Below are positions 33,989 through 45,439 of a stretch of DNA of 64,000 nucleotides, in pieces. The stretch comes from Fonsecaea monophora (Eukaryota > Ascomycota > Eurotiomycetes > Chaetothyriales > Herpotrichiellaceae). The stretch lies in assembly GCF_001642475.1 (NCBI RefSeq), contig NW_019173951.1, positions 1-64,000 of the forward strand, written 5' to 3'. The notes beneath the pieces were generated by a model, which was given only the letters and a program-made list of their open reading frames with translations, was not told the origin of the DNA and did no database searches. Each line of letters opens with the position of its first letter. Position 1 is the first letter of the stretch. The position numbers were made by a program, and so were the translations under genes.

Positions 33989-36900
33989 ATGCCACCCAAG
34001 AGAAAGACCGATGGCGCGCTCGGTGCGCCATTACACGGCGCTCGAAAACCCATCCCAAAGGTAAATTGAACTTGCTCCTGTTCGCTGAGGAGGAATTTGA
34101 CAGAGACAGACTCCCGCAGTACGCAAAGCATCTGCTAAAGATGGGGCGCCACTCGACGAGCGCGCCGCCCAAGACTCATTACCCGGGCAGAACCTGAAGG
34201 AAAACCCTAAGACTGGAAGACAGTCCCGAAGACCTCATCACCATGCAGACAGCTTCGATGCGGCGCTGGAACCTTTCTACTATGATAAATCCCTGACCGA
34301 TCCTATCGATACTGCACGAGACAAATGGAACTTGCTCCCAGCTTTCCTAAAGGTGAAAGGGCTGGTCAAACAACATGTGGACTCATTCAATCACTTTGTT
34401 GACGTCGAGTTGAAAAAGATCATCGATGCTGAACCGATCATTACAAGCGACATTGATCCAAGATTCTACGTCAAATATGAAAACATTTACATTGGAAAGC
34501 CCTGCAGGAATGATGAGATGGAAAAATTCCAACTGAAAGAATTCAGGGAATCGACTGTCACCCCAAACGAGTGTCGTCTGCGCGATCTTACATATGCAGC
34601 TCCAATCTTGGTCGATATCCGATATACAAAGACCAGAGATGCATGGCGTCACAAGGCAGTACCAATCGGGCGCTTGCCAGTGATGTTGCGGAGTAACAAA
34701 TGCGTTCTCGCCAACAAGTCGGAAGCCGAGATGTGCGCCATGGATGAATGCCCCCTGGACCCTGGAGGTTATTTCATTGTCAACGGCACTGAGAAGGTGA
34801 TTCTAGTCCAGGAACAGCTCAGCAAGAACCGCATCATCGTCGAAGCCGATACTAAGAAAGACCTCATCACTGCCTCGGTCACTAGCTCCACCCATGCGAG
34901 AAAGTCAAAGAGCTATATCGTCCTCAGGAAGGACCTCTTGTATATGAAACACAACATTCTCAAGGAGGACATACCCATTTGTGTCCTGTTGAAGGCAATG
35001 GGTGTTTCCTCGGATATGGACATGATGAATATTGTTGCTGGCCTCGATAGGAACCTACAAGACGACTTTGCCATCAATTTTGAAGAAACGATCAAAACAC
35101 AAATTCACACGCAACAACAGGCTTTAGAATACATCGGAGCACGCCTCAAGATTACTGCAAAGTCGACTCCCTTCGGACAAGCTCGCAGAAATTTTGTTCA
35201 GGAAGCTGTCGAGGCCATCAGTTCCGTCTTCATAGCTCATGTCCCGATCGAGGATCTCAACTTCAGACCCAAGGCCCTTTACGTAGCCCATATGGCACGT
35301 CGCGCCCTGATGGCAAAGCGAAACCCGGGCTTAGTCGATGATCGAGATTACGTGGGCAACAAGCGGCTGGAGCTGGCTGGACAATTGCTGTCTCTTCTCT
35401 TTGAGGACTTGTTCAAAAAGTTCAACTACGACGTCAAGCAGAAAATCGACAAAGAATTGAGGAAACAGAATAAAACCGCCTTGGTAGACCCTGTCAGGAT
35501 CATGGTTGGAGCACAAGGCAATATCACTCAAGGCATGAACAGAGCAATCGCGACGGGCAATTGGAACTTGAAGCGATTTCGCATGGACAGAGCTGGTGTC
35601 ACCCACTTGCTCAGTCGACTGAGCTTCATCGCCTCCCTCGGCATGATGACCCGCATATCGAGTCAATTCGAGAAGACACGCAAAGTCAGCGGCCCGCGGG
35701 CCCTCCAACCATCATCTTTCGGCATGCTTTGTCCTGCAGATACGCCTGAAGGTGAAGCTTGTGGTCTGGTGAAGAACCTAGCTTTGATGACACACATCAC
35801 CACAGATGACGAAGAGGCACCGATCAAACGACTCATCTTTATGCTAGGTGCTGAAGACATAGTCACCGTCGGAGGATCCGAACTCTACTCTCCTGGTTCG
35901 TACCTCGTGCTGTTGAACGGTACTCCTGTAGCCGCCACTCGGCAACCCTCTCACTTTCTTTCTTCGTTTCGACGGCTCCGCAGATCAGGACGAATCTCCG
36001 AGTTCGTGTCCATTTTCATCAACCATCACCACAACACAATCCAAGTGGCAACAGATGAAGGTCGGATATGCCGGCCCTTGATCATCGTCGAGGATAAGAA
36101 ATCCAAGGTCACCAAGCGGTACTTGAAGTCCCTCAGGCAGGGTTCAATGGACTTTGACGACTTCCTCGCCCGCGGTCTCGTTGAATATCTGGACGTCAAC
36201 GAGGAGAATGATAGCAATATCGCCATGTATGAATCTGATATCAACGCAACGACTACCCACTTGGAGATTGAACCTTTTACGATCCTCGGAGCCGTTGCGG
36301 GGCTGATTCCGTATCCTCATCACAACCAGTCGCCTCGAAATACCTATCAGTGCGCTATGGGAAAACAAGCTATCGGGTTCATTGCTAACAACCAGTTCTT
36401 GAGGATTGATACATTACTTTATCTTATGGTCTATCCTCAGAAACCCCTAGTGAAGACCAGGACTATCGAACTGGTGAAATACGACAAACTCCCAGCTGGC
36501 CAAAACGCGACGGTGGCCGTCATGTCATATAGTGGGTACGATATCGAAGATGCCCTCGTCCTCAACAAAGCATCGGTTGACCGCGGCTTTGGCCGCTGCC
36601 AGGTTCTTCGGAAGTATCCTGTCAGCATCAAGACTTATGCGAATGAGACAAGCGACATGGTCTACCCACCCACCAAGAATAGTGACGGCACCGTAGCCAA
36701 GGGTCATGCTCTGCTTGATTCAGATGGTGTCGCGTCTGTCGGTGAAAAAGTCAGTAGCGGCGAGATCTACGTCAACAAATATGTCCCCAGGAACGCCAAC
36801 TCTTCAGGGTTGTCAGAGAATGGCTCCGATAGTCCTCGCACTTTTGGAATGGATCCACAACCACAGAAATATCGTCTTCCAGACCCGAGTTATATTGACA

Positions 36901-37733
36901 AAGTCATGGTGACCGAAGCTGAACCTGGCCATCAAATTATCAAAGTGCAAACGCGGCAGACACGGGTCCCTGAAGTCGGCGACAAATTCTCTTCCAGACA
37001 CGGGCAGAAAGGTGTGGTGGGAATTATTGCTGAGCAAGTCGACATGCCCTTCTCAGATCTTGGTATCACGCCGGACATTATCATGAACCCTCACGGTTTC
37101 CCCTCTCGAATGACAGTTGGTAAAATGTTGGAGCTTGTCTCTGGAAAAGCTGGTATTCTCAAAGGAAAATTCGAGTACGGTACCGCATTTGGTGGTAGCA
37201 AGCTCGAAGATATGTCAAGAGCCCTGATTGAAGCAGGCTACAGTTACGATGGCAAGGATTATCTCACCTCTGGAATTACTGGTGAACCCCTCCCTGCTTA
37301 TGTCTTTACTGGACCCATCTACTATCAGAAACTCAAGCATATGGTTCAAGACAAGATGCATAGTCGTTCTCGTGGCCCGCGAGCCATTCTGACACGCCAA
37401 CCTACAGAAGGACGTTCTAGAGACGGAGGTCTGCGATTGGGAGAAATGGAACGTGACTGCCTCATCGCATATGGCGCGTCACAACTGCTTCGCGAGCGCT
37501 TAATGTTATCGAGCGACCAACATCAAGTGGACGTCTGTGAGAACTGTGGCTTCATGGCCTTTGCGCGATGGTGTCAGCGGTGCAGCAAAGCAGGCGAATC
37601 GGGATCGAACGTGGTCAGAATGACTCTGCCATACGCATTCAAGCTCTTGCTGAACGAACTTGGGAGCATGAATGTCAATACGAGATTGATTGTGTCCGAT
37701 GAGTTTCCTGCCGACGGCTCGAGGCGGGCATGA
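33989..37733 (+). CDS. RPC2: DNA-directed RNA polymerase III subunit RPC2 (second largest)
   Basis: Exon 1 (33989..34060, MPPKRKTDGALGAPLHGARKPIPK) joins a long exon starting at 34104 or 34110. The total is about 1,230 aa, versus about 1,150 in yeast RET1. The body starts DPIDTARDKWNLLPAFLKVKGLVKQHVDSFNHFV, diagnostic of the Pol III beta-like subunit. Further motifs are GGYFIVNGTEKVILVQEQLSKN, PADTPEGEACGLVKNLALM, the active-centre block GDKFSSRHGQKGVVG, and a C-terminal zinc site CENCGFMAFARWCQRC. It forms the catalytic cleft with RPC1 and transcribes tRNA, 5S and U6 genes. The N-terminal ~80 residues are charged and look like a lineage-specific extension. The proposed intron is very short (43 or 49 nt), the one weak point of the model. 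Confidence 0.95.
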
Positions 37734-38600
37734 AAGGGAATCGAGGGTTAAAATGGGCACGAAGTGGACGGATTTCCTGGAGCAGAATCGCAGGGGGGTT
37801 TTTTGGCACATATGCATAGCGGTGGTGTCCTTGATCACAGACCAAGGCAGACTTGAGGGTTTGTCACGGCATACTTTGCGGCATACTTTGCGGCATACTT
37901 TACGGGATGTCTTTCGTCCATGTTACGTGCAGGGCATCAGCGACGGCGCTTTATTGTTTGCTCCGAATTTTCATGGACTCTTTCTGTCTTAACAACGCCT
38001 CGCTAGTTGGCGACCAGCCCTTTTGTTACTGGCATGTGAAATGAATGAGAGGATACCCGACCGGCACTTGTCCTTGTTCTTGTAGAGAAAAACGAAAAGC
38101 CAACGGACTCAGATAGAAAAGCATTACTCAACCACACTTCTTAAGTATCCTACATGTTCTTTTTTCTGGTAATCTGGAAACACTTGACATGACTGTTGAC
38201 CATGTATGTCTAGTCTATCAAGATGAGATTTCCTACGGTATAAAGTTGATCCATACACACATAACAAATGCAATCTGGCTCTTTAATTGTTGTCAACTCA
38301 ACACAACTAAAGACTGCCCCCATCATAACCACCGCAACCACCGACATTCACTCTCAGAAATGAAGCCACGAGATGGCGGGGAAAATAAACAATCCTCGCC
38401 CCTTCTGTCTTCTGGAATGCACCGTTTGGCCACTCGATGCTCATCCTCGTCTTCATCTTCGTCCATTCTGTCTGTCTGCCTTGGAGTGTCATGTCGTATT
38501 GTGTTGTGTCTCGTCGACTTGCCTGCCCCCCGTGTGCCGTGAGTCTCAGGCCCGACTCAGCTTCAAGATCCTGGACTTACTTGTGTCGTTGTCTCTAGCC
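37734..38600. other. Convergent intergenic region
   Basis: 3' flanks of RPC2 and of the protein-kinase gene. Apart from the 12-bp repeats no structure is seen. Confidence 0.5.
37867..37902 (+). repeat. Three tandem 12-bp repeats downstream of RPC2
   Basis: CGGCATACTTTG occurs at 37867..37878 and 37879..37890, with a one-base variant at 37891..37902. It lies about 135 bp past the RPC2 stop, probably in the 3' UTR or terminator region. Confidence 0.9.
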
Positions 38601-40730
38601 TCACGGAGCTATGACCAGGTTTCCATTCTGTACAGCGAACTGGAGTTTTTTGGGGTTTTGCTGGGCTGTCTTCGTGCCCTGACCCTGGCCCTGGAGGTTC
38701 CCGCCGCCGCCGCCGCCGCCGCCGCCGTTGTTATTGTTGTCGTCATTGTCATCACTGGAATCATCGCTGTCGTGACTACTGCCGTTGCTCGATGGGGGCG
38801 GCGGCGTCTGCGGCGCCCGGGCAGCAACGGCCGCGTTGTCGAGCCCGTTGAACCAGCGATCGTGCGGGTTGCGCTGGCTGTATAGGGTCTTCCAGTTGGC
38901 CGTGGACCAACCGGCAGGGAAGCCGCCGTACTTTGCCGCGGGCAGCTTCAGCATGGGCTCGTCCGGGTCGGTGAAGGCGTGCTCGATCAGGCCGCGGAAC
39001 TCCTTGCGCGAGGGCTGGAAGCCCGCGTCCCCGAGGGGCATGTCGTTGATCTCGTGGCCGCGGTAGTAGACCTTGGGCGGGTAGTTGCCGTGGCGTTTGG
39101 CGCGCTTGATGGCGAGGCGGAGGCCGCGGCGCGTCTGGTCCATGAGCTCGAGCTGCGACGGGCGGTTCGCCGGGTCCGGGTCCAGGCACCTCCGGATCAG
39201 GTGGCGGAGCCGGCTGCTGTAGACGCCCGGCGTCTTAGTGTGGACGTGCGAGATCTGGTGGTTCCCGTTCCGCCGGTATCTTTCGAGTGTCTTGGCTCGG
39301 ATCTGGCTGAGGTGTTTGGGGCTGCCTCGGAGTGTCACGAGATCGAATATGGTCTGTCCGGCGCCGTAGATCTGAAAGAAAAACAAGGCGGATATATCAG
39401 CAAAATGTGTCTCTCTCTTAAGATGTCTAACAACGGTTCTCACTACCACACACCACCCAAAGAAGGGACGGCATCTGCCAGGATCGGTTCCGCAGCTGAG
39501 AAAAAAGACCAAACTTACATTCAATGCGTGATCAAAGATCACATCACCGCCAGAACCAAAGTTGTCTGTCTCACGTTCCTGCGCAGCTCCGTACCAATCA
39601 TGAGGCCGACGTATGGCATCGTGAGTCCTGACCCAGCCGCCGTCTGGCGGGATCTCCCAATTCGAACCGAAATGTGCTTGTTCCTGCGTCGTGTCCTTGT
39701 CAGCGTAGCCCAGGTTTCTGGATCACAATTCATGAACGTATCTAGGGAAGGAGGGGCAAGCAAAAGGGACAAGGGAAGAAGATAGAAACGCTTTGCTTAC
39801 CGTTGGCTTATGGGAACGGGTGCCACGCCACCACGTTTCAGTTGGGTTCCACACTCGCAGTTCTTCCGAGTCGTGATAAGCCGAGTACAAGGATAGGCCG
39901 TAGTCATTCAACAGAACAGATGGGTACTCCTCGCCTCCGTGTGGATATCCCAGGAGCACATTGTCTGGTTTCCAATCCAGGTGAAGGCAGAACAAGTCTT
40001 CTAGGTGCACAATCTCGAGGTACTCCTCTTTGATGGCTCTGCTGTCGTACGGGGGAGCATCCCGAAGAGCCTCGCACGCCTTTGCCAGGGAATGAAAGAG
40101 ATGCCAGATGAAAACCTCGGGGAGATAGGTGTCCCAGCATCGGTAAAGGCGGGAGAGGCGATACAGACTGCCGTAGGGACAGTATTCCAGATAAAACCGG
40201 TATCGACCTGTCTGCCCGCGACGGTCGTCACAAATGAACTTGTATTCGCGCAGTTGCGGTGAGACACCAGGATATTGAGAGTTGATGTCCCTGTGGATGA
40301 CGGCCTCTGTCAACTGTCTCGGATACGCAGCAGGGTCGGCTTCAGTGGCCTCGACGTTGGTGGTAGCTTCGTTGTACTTGGATTGCTTCAGGATAAGCTC
40401 GTCGACAATCTGATTCTGGTCATTTCGCTTCTGCCACAGGCCGACTATGCCATATCCGCCCCTTCCAATCAGTCTAATGGGACCCCACTCCGCATCGTCC
40501 GCTTCGTCTTGCTCAAAGTAGAGCCATTTGCGAAGGAAGGACTCCTCTTCTGGTACCTGGCCAAAGGCGCCTCGCTGTTTTCGATCGTCGTACCATGCCT
40601 GGTCAAAGTCCTGAGGCACTTGTCGCTCTGCGTCGACTCTGGGATGGTATCTGATGATGTAGTCATCGCCGTCACCGAAGTCGAATTCCTCGAAGGGCTG
40701 ACCGTCCAAGCGCTTGCCTTGTTCAGGCAT
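38601..40730 (-). CDS. Protein kinase-like protein with Asp/Asn/Gly-rich tail
   Basis: Three exons (40730..39801, 39683..39519, 39371..38601), in phase, 621 aa. A glycine loop IGRGGYGIVGLW (residues 88-99), the lysine in ELILKQ (Lys115), the catalytic loop CLHLDWKPDNVLL (His250, Asp252, Lys254, Asn257) and a metal-binding LNDYGLS (Asp276) are visible. The catalytic residues of a protein kinase are thus present, in the variant forms HLD and DYG. The activation region TETWWRGTRSHKPT leads into DNFGSGGDVIF and IYGAGQTIFDLV. Subdomain XI is LRHLIRRCLDPDPANRPS. The C-terminus ends in a PPPPSSNGSSHDSDDSSDDNDD run and nine Gly (GCC repeat at about 38701..38727). Such divergent kinases are common and expanded in filamentous ascomycetes. 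The substrate is unknown. The acceptor of exon 2 was chosen by phase. Confidence 0.82.
38701..38727 (+). repeat. CCG/GCC trinucleotide repeat (poly-Gly on the minus strand)
   Basis: Nine consecutive CCG units, encoding the Gly run in the tail of the kinase-like protein. Confidence 0.85.
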
Positions 40731-41542
40731 GATGTGAGGACGAAATATACTCTCAATCAGAAAGGTAAGCAAGCTGAGTGGTCTTTGGGTCTTGGGGCTG
40801 AACGTGAGAAAGCAATCCCTTGACTGTCAATGATGGAGAAAGGTCGCCAGGTGCAGGTGGTATTACGATTAAAGTAGAACCTGAACGCATCCAGAACACA
40901 GAAACAATGAAACAAAGGAGATGTGACCGTCCAGACCATGAATGAAAGATGCATTTAGCCCGTGCATCTCGATAAAGAAGTTCGTGGTGGTGCTGCTGAA
41001 CGAGGACTTGACCACGCAAAGTCTGACTGACGAAGCTGTTCTTCAGCACTTGTTTGCCATTGCCATTGCCTGAGAAGCCATGGCGGACACATAGCAAAAG
41101 AATCGTGAGAGATCATCGTTCCTGGCGAGGCAGTATGCAGTGTGTCCGCCCAAGGAAGAAGTCGAAGCGATGTCCACGGACACAAAGAGTTGGTTGTTTG
41201 ATTCTGTCCGTCCAGGTCAAAGAAGAAACACAGTTGCTGCATTGAGCCTAGTTTATTTATTGAGCTTGGCTCTTATTATGTAATCCAACCTCTCGGATGC
41301 GGCGATCTGCCTCCGGACTTACCATGATGGGTAACCCGCGACGGAAGTTGATCGCCGATACCGAAGCCCCACGTCCCCTCAATGATCAAGGCTTCTTCCC
41401 TGTGTTCCTGTACTACTACCGACATCAGGGCCATTGAGGGGTTGAATGCTCAAGCAGACTCGTTCGCTCTAAGATCCTTCCTTTTTTAACTAACACGACA
41501 GACCAAAGTAACTACTAACCCAAGAAAGACAGACCTCTCAAC
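40731..41542. other. Divergent promoter region, kinase and alcohol dehydrogenase
   Basis: About 0.8 kb shared 5' region. No clear regulatory site was identified. A T-rich tract (CCTTCCTTTTTTAAC) lies about 65 bp upstream of the dehydrogenase start, typical of fungal promoters. Confidence 0.45.
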
Positions 41543-42774
41543 ATGGCGATCGAAGGCGTCCCGAAAGAAATGCTTGCGGTGCAAATCGTAGAGGTAAGTC
41601 CAGGACGTGGCTGTAAGCAAAATCAATGAACCACTATCTGCCAGAGGCAAGAAGCTGATATGAGGTGGCTGTGGGTGGCATCAGTTCAACAAACCGTATA
41701 CGATCCATAAAGTTCCCACCCCTTCCAGCCTCAAACCGTACGAAATCCTGCTCAAGACGGTGGTCGCATCGTTATGCCACACGGACGGTATGGTAGTTGC
41801 CGGTAAATTCCCGACGAAATTGCCCTGCACCGCATCACACGAAGGGACAGGCATCGTCGTTGCCGTCGGTGATCAAGTCACCAATTTCAAAAAGGGCGAT
41901 CGTGTCATGTCTGGTCTCCCACGGGCCCCGTGTGGGAAGTGCTTCAACTGCCAGGGTCCAAATGATTGGCATCAGTACTGTGAGCACATCGAGGGCCACA
42001 TTGGTGTCTTCGTGGACGGCGCTTTCAGTGAGTATCACGTCGTGGACAGCCGGACAAGTTGTCATATTCCGGACAAAGTGAGCTTTGCAAGTGCAGCACC
42101 CCTCGCTTGCGCCGGGTGTACCATATATCGTGCAATCATCGTTGCCGAGGTTCCAGAGGGGGGTTGGTTAGGCATTGTGGGTGCCGGTGGCGGGCTGGGC
42201 CACCTGGGCATTCAGTTCGCCCTGGCCAAAGGGTTCAATGTCGTTGCCGTCGATGCCAGAGACGAAGGGCTCGAGTTGTGCAAAAAAGCAGGCGCAAAGC
42301 ACATTTTCGACGCGCGCGAGGGCAAGGAGAAGGTCGTGGAGCAGGTGCAGAAGCTCACAGGTGGCCTGGGCGTCCACGCTTCGATCAACGTGTCGGAACA
42401 CGAAACCTCGGCCGACACGGCGTGTGCCATCACGAGGATGCATGGAACCATGGTGCAGACTGCACAGCCGGACCGGTGGGTGTACCCTCGCTACAAGTGA
42501 ACACAACGGCGCTGACTTCCAGGGCAGGGTCTGCGTGGCCTTCCAGGAATTGATTTTCCGAGACATTCGCATCAAGGGGACATTGATCGCCGGACAGGAA
42601 TACAGCCAGCAAATGCTGAACGATGCGGCCAAGTACGGAATCAAGGTCGAAACGAATCTCTTTTACGGGTTGGAGGAAGTGCCTAAGATGGTTGAGCTAG
42701 CTCACTCGGGAAAGATGAAGGGAAAGGCTGTTTGCGTGGTCGACAAGGCCGAGTTTGAAAAGGAGAAGCTTTAA
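41543..42774 (+). CDS. Zinc-dependent alcohol dehydrogenase (ADH family)
   Basis: Exons 41543..41593, 41685..42475 and 42528..42774 give 362 aa. Catalytic zinc ligands are Cys48 (LCHTDG), His69-Glu70 (ASHEG) and the later Cys in LACAGCTIY. Structural zinc cysteines are in CGKCFNCQGPNDWHQYC (100, 103, 106, 116), with a spacing two residues longer before the last Cys than in yeast ADH1. The NAD-binding Rossmann motif is GIVGAGGGLGHLGIQFALAKG, with an acidic residue (VAVDARD) favouring NAD(H) over NADPH. The C-terminal CVAFQELIFRDIRIKGTLIAG and VCVVDKAEFEKEKL are typical of fungal ADH1/ADH3-like enzymes oxidising or reducing short alcohols and aldehydes. No targeting peptide, so cytosolic. The third exon acceptor was chosen by frame. 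Confidence 0.9.
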
Positions 42775-43678
42775 AGCGTCCTCAAGATGTAGGAAGTATG
42801 GCAAGGGTTGGTATGGTCCACGTCGGAATGCCGTAACGATTCTAGCGGAGACGAACGGTCCTGGATGGTTCGCGGACTAATCTTCACGAACAGCCTTGTC
42901 TACCTATCTTTCCTCCACAGACTTGTCTCCAATACACACACGCCTGCTTTTCTGCATTGACACTCTTTCTCCCTATGATTCCGGGATAGATATTTGCCCA
43001 ATGAGGGACCTAAGATACCCATCCCACACCTGTTCTTCATTGTCCGGTAATTCGACAAGACACTGTGGACGGCTGTTTCTTGTAATCGGGCCCGTTGTGG
43101 CCATTTAATGCCTACCTAGGTAGCTGGTGCAAAGCGGAGAGAAGATCTATCATCACATCACTCGCCCGCTCGTCCGCCCACGCGCCAAATATTCATGCCG
43201 TCTTCAGCCCGGGCACATATAATAACAATAATACGCACAACAATTCCGTCGCCGTTGCGCCGTGATGCCGTTCCTGCTCGAACCTGAAGCCAGAGGTTCA
43301 TTCCCAACAAGCCATATCTCATACAGCCGGAGCCTTACAGTTGGCATCTCTGCAATTCGGTCGAATATCACAATCGCCATTCTTTCAGGAGACTCCTCTC
43401 GATGCCATCCAAAACTTTCCTCTTGCGCCGTGCAAATGCCTCGCTCAACGCTCTTCCCTGCGACCATATATGTATGCAGGTGCCGGCATGATATTGACGA
43501 CTAAAATCCGAAACTTGGGCATGCTGTACATTTATTTCCATGAACAATTCTCAAACGCCGGTGAACTCCATGCGTCGTGTGAAACCCAAAAAATCCATCT
43601 CCAATTAGGATCCATCGGCTTGTTGATCACACAAAACAGAATCGAAAATGTCTTTTGTCTTTTTCTTGTCTTCCTCAA
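42775..43678. other. Convergent intergenic region
   Basis: 3' flanks of the dehydrogenase and TIM22. It holds only short overlapping frames. Confidence 0.5.
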
Positions 43679-44476
43679 TCAGTCGCTCTCCGGCATGCGC
43701 ATGTACGCATCGATGGCCGCACTGAATGCTGCGAAGCCAGCACACCCGAGCGCAGCAGCCTGGGGCCCTGCCTTGTGCGCCAATATCCCGCCCGTTATGC
43801 AGCCGGCAGAGACGCTGTTCGAGAGATCACTCTTGGCCCGGAAGCCTTCTATGCAGCACTCTGTGCCACTATAAAGCGCACCGATGAGGGCGAAGTTCTT
43901 GGCCGACGAGTATGATTTCGAACCCATGTCTTTGAGGCCTCGCCGGAGTTGTTCGCGGACCGGGAGGTTGGTTATTTGCTGGCCCTGAGGCGATAAGGGA
44001 GTGTCGTAGGCCATCTATTGCAGAGACCAGTCAGTCAAAAGGATTTGGCGACGGAAGACGTGGCATTGAGAGACAGAATCGTCCACAGGTAGACTGCGGG
44101 CGAAGGTTCGGTGCGAAGAGAGGGAAAATAGTGTAGCTTACACTCGACATGAACAGGCCAAAGGCGCCGCCGAGAACGAAACCCATTCCACCTGCCAGAG
44201 CTGATTTGGCGACGCATGATTCCATTCCTTTTTGCATCTGTGTCCGCGCATCCCAATCGATTAGCTATCGGTTCTTCTTGCGCCATTCCACGGCCATGAT
44301 TGCCAGGAAGCCAGAGTGCCATGCTCCGCATGCTGCCCCATACCACACGAAAGCCTGAGGGATATTTTGTGCTGGCTCACCATCTTCACCATCTGCTGCT
44401 CCTGCTCGCTCAAGCCTGCGTTTCCTCCTGCTCCGCCGCTCATCCCCGGTCCGCCGAATGCGCCTGGGAACGCCAT
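43679..44476 (-). CDS. TIM22: Mitochondrial inner membrane translocase subunit TIM22
   Basis: Three exons, 44476..44381, 44237..44142 and 44014..43679, each junction in phase 0, 175 aa. A Gly/Met-rich N-terminus (MAFPGAFGGPGMSGG) is followed by the Tim17/22/23 domain. Its first helix is ESCVAKSALAGGMGFVLGGAFGLFM, with its GxxxG-type packing. The loop continues to LKDMGSKSYSSAKNFALIGALYSGTECCIEGFRAKSD, and SAGCITGGILAHKAGPQAAALGCAGFAAFSAAID forms the last helices. Cysteines in ESC and TECC are those forming the conserved intramolecular disulfide in TIM22. The protein is the channel of the carrier translocase, inserting multi-spanning proteins into the inner membrane. Intron phases and lengths (about 95-145 nt) are consistent. 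Confidence 0.93.
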
Positions 44477-45439
44477 CGTCAAGGACGTCGTTCAATTTAT
44501 GGTAAGGAGTGGATGTGGTCAGGAGGAGGATGGGGGTTCGTTTTGTCCGAGTGCGAGATCGGGCGGGATACTGATGCAAGCACTTTTGTACTTGTTAGAT
44601 GAAGAATCGCTGGGGCCCATGTGCGCAAATGCCTGCGGCAAAAAGAAATTCGCGTTTGTCGATCGGAGCGGGATTTTGCGGCGAAAATGCTCCGGGCTTC
44701 CGATTGGCGGAGGTATGAGCACCACCAGATACATGGCAAGGCTGCCGCCGCACGGGGAGAAAAGGGTACTGGACCGAGTAGAATATACCTCGATAGGACA
44801 GAAATGAGTTCTACCACAGAGGAGCCGCCCATAGTCAAACTCGTCTGGAGCTGGAAGGCAAATCACTCTCTCGAATCGACTATATTTGATAACATGATAG
44901 AACTCGCTGTACGATATACTGACTCCCCTTCTGTGAGGTGCAAAATGGGATCATGAATTCGTTGCAGTCCTAGTCATCATCCATTGTGTCACTCGGCGCA
45001 TTGGTTCGGCCGGCTGCTGCAACATTCAGTGTCTGAATATCCTCGAGGCACTATCTAATCCGGAGGGGACGAGTTGCGCTGTGTATCTTTCCCCAGTAGG
45101 AGCTCCCCAGACTTTTGCGGTTCTGCGCGCGTGCTGTGAAGATAGTTCATTCGCCGTGGCCGAGAGTCCTTGCCATGCTTATTCTGGCGTACATTTGGGC
45201 CAGTCAACAGTCTTCTCATATTTGTCCCAGCCAGGGACAACCCGACCCCTGTTTAAGAGTCTTCTCACGATGAGTTGACAACAGGGATCGCCTTTCTGAG
45301 ATCACCTCGTCTTCAACATATCGTATCGGAGAGCAGCAGTCTCCGGACAATATATCCTTGGTCGGATGCTCTTCGATGGGAAGTTGCCTTTTCTTCCTGT
45401 AGCGATACTTGGAAGGGTTTCGAATGGGTTGGAACTCAT
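44477..45439. other. Intergenic region between TIM22 promoter and SRP54 3' end
   Basis: Short overlapping frames only. I see no further gene or repeat. Confidence 0.5.
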
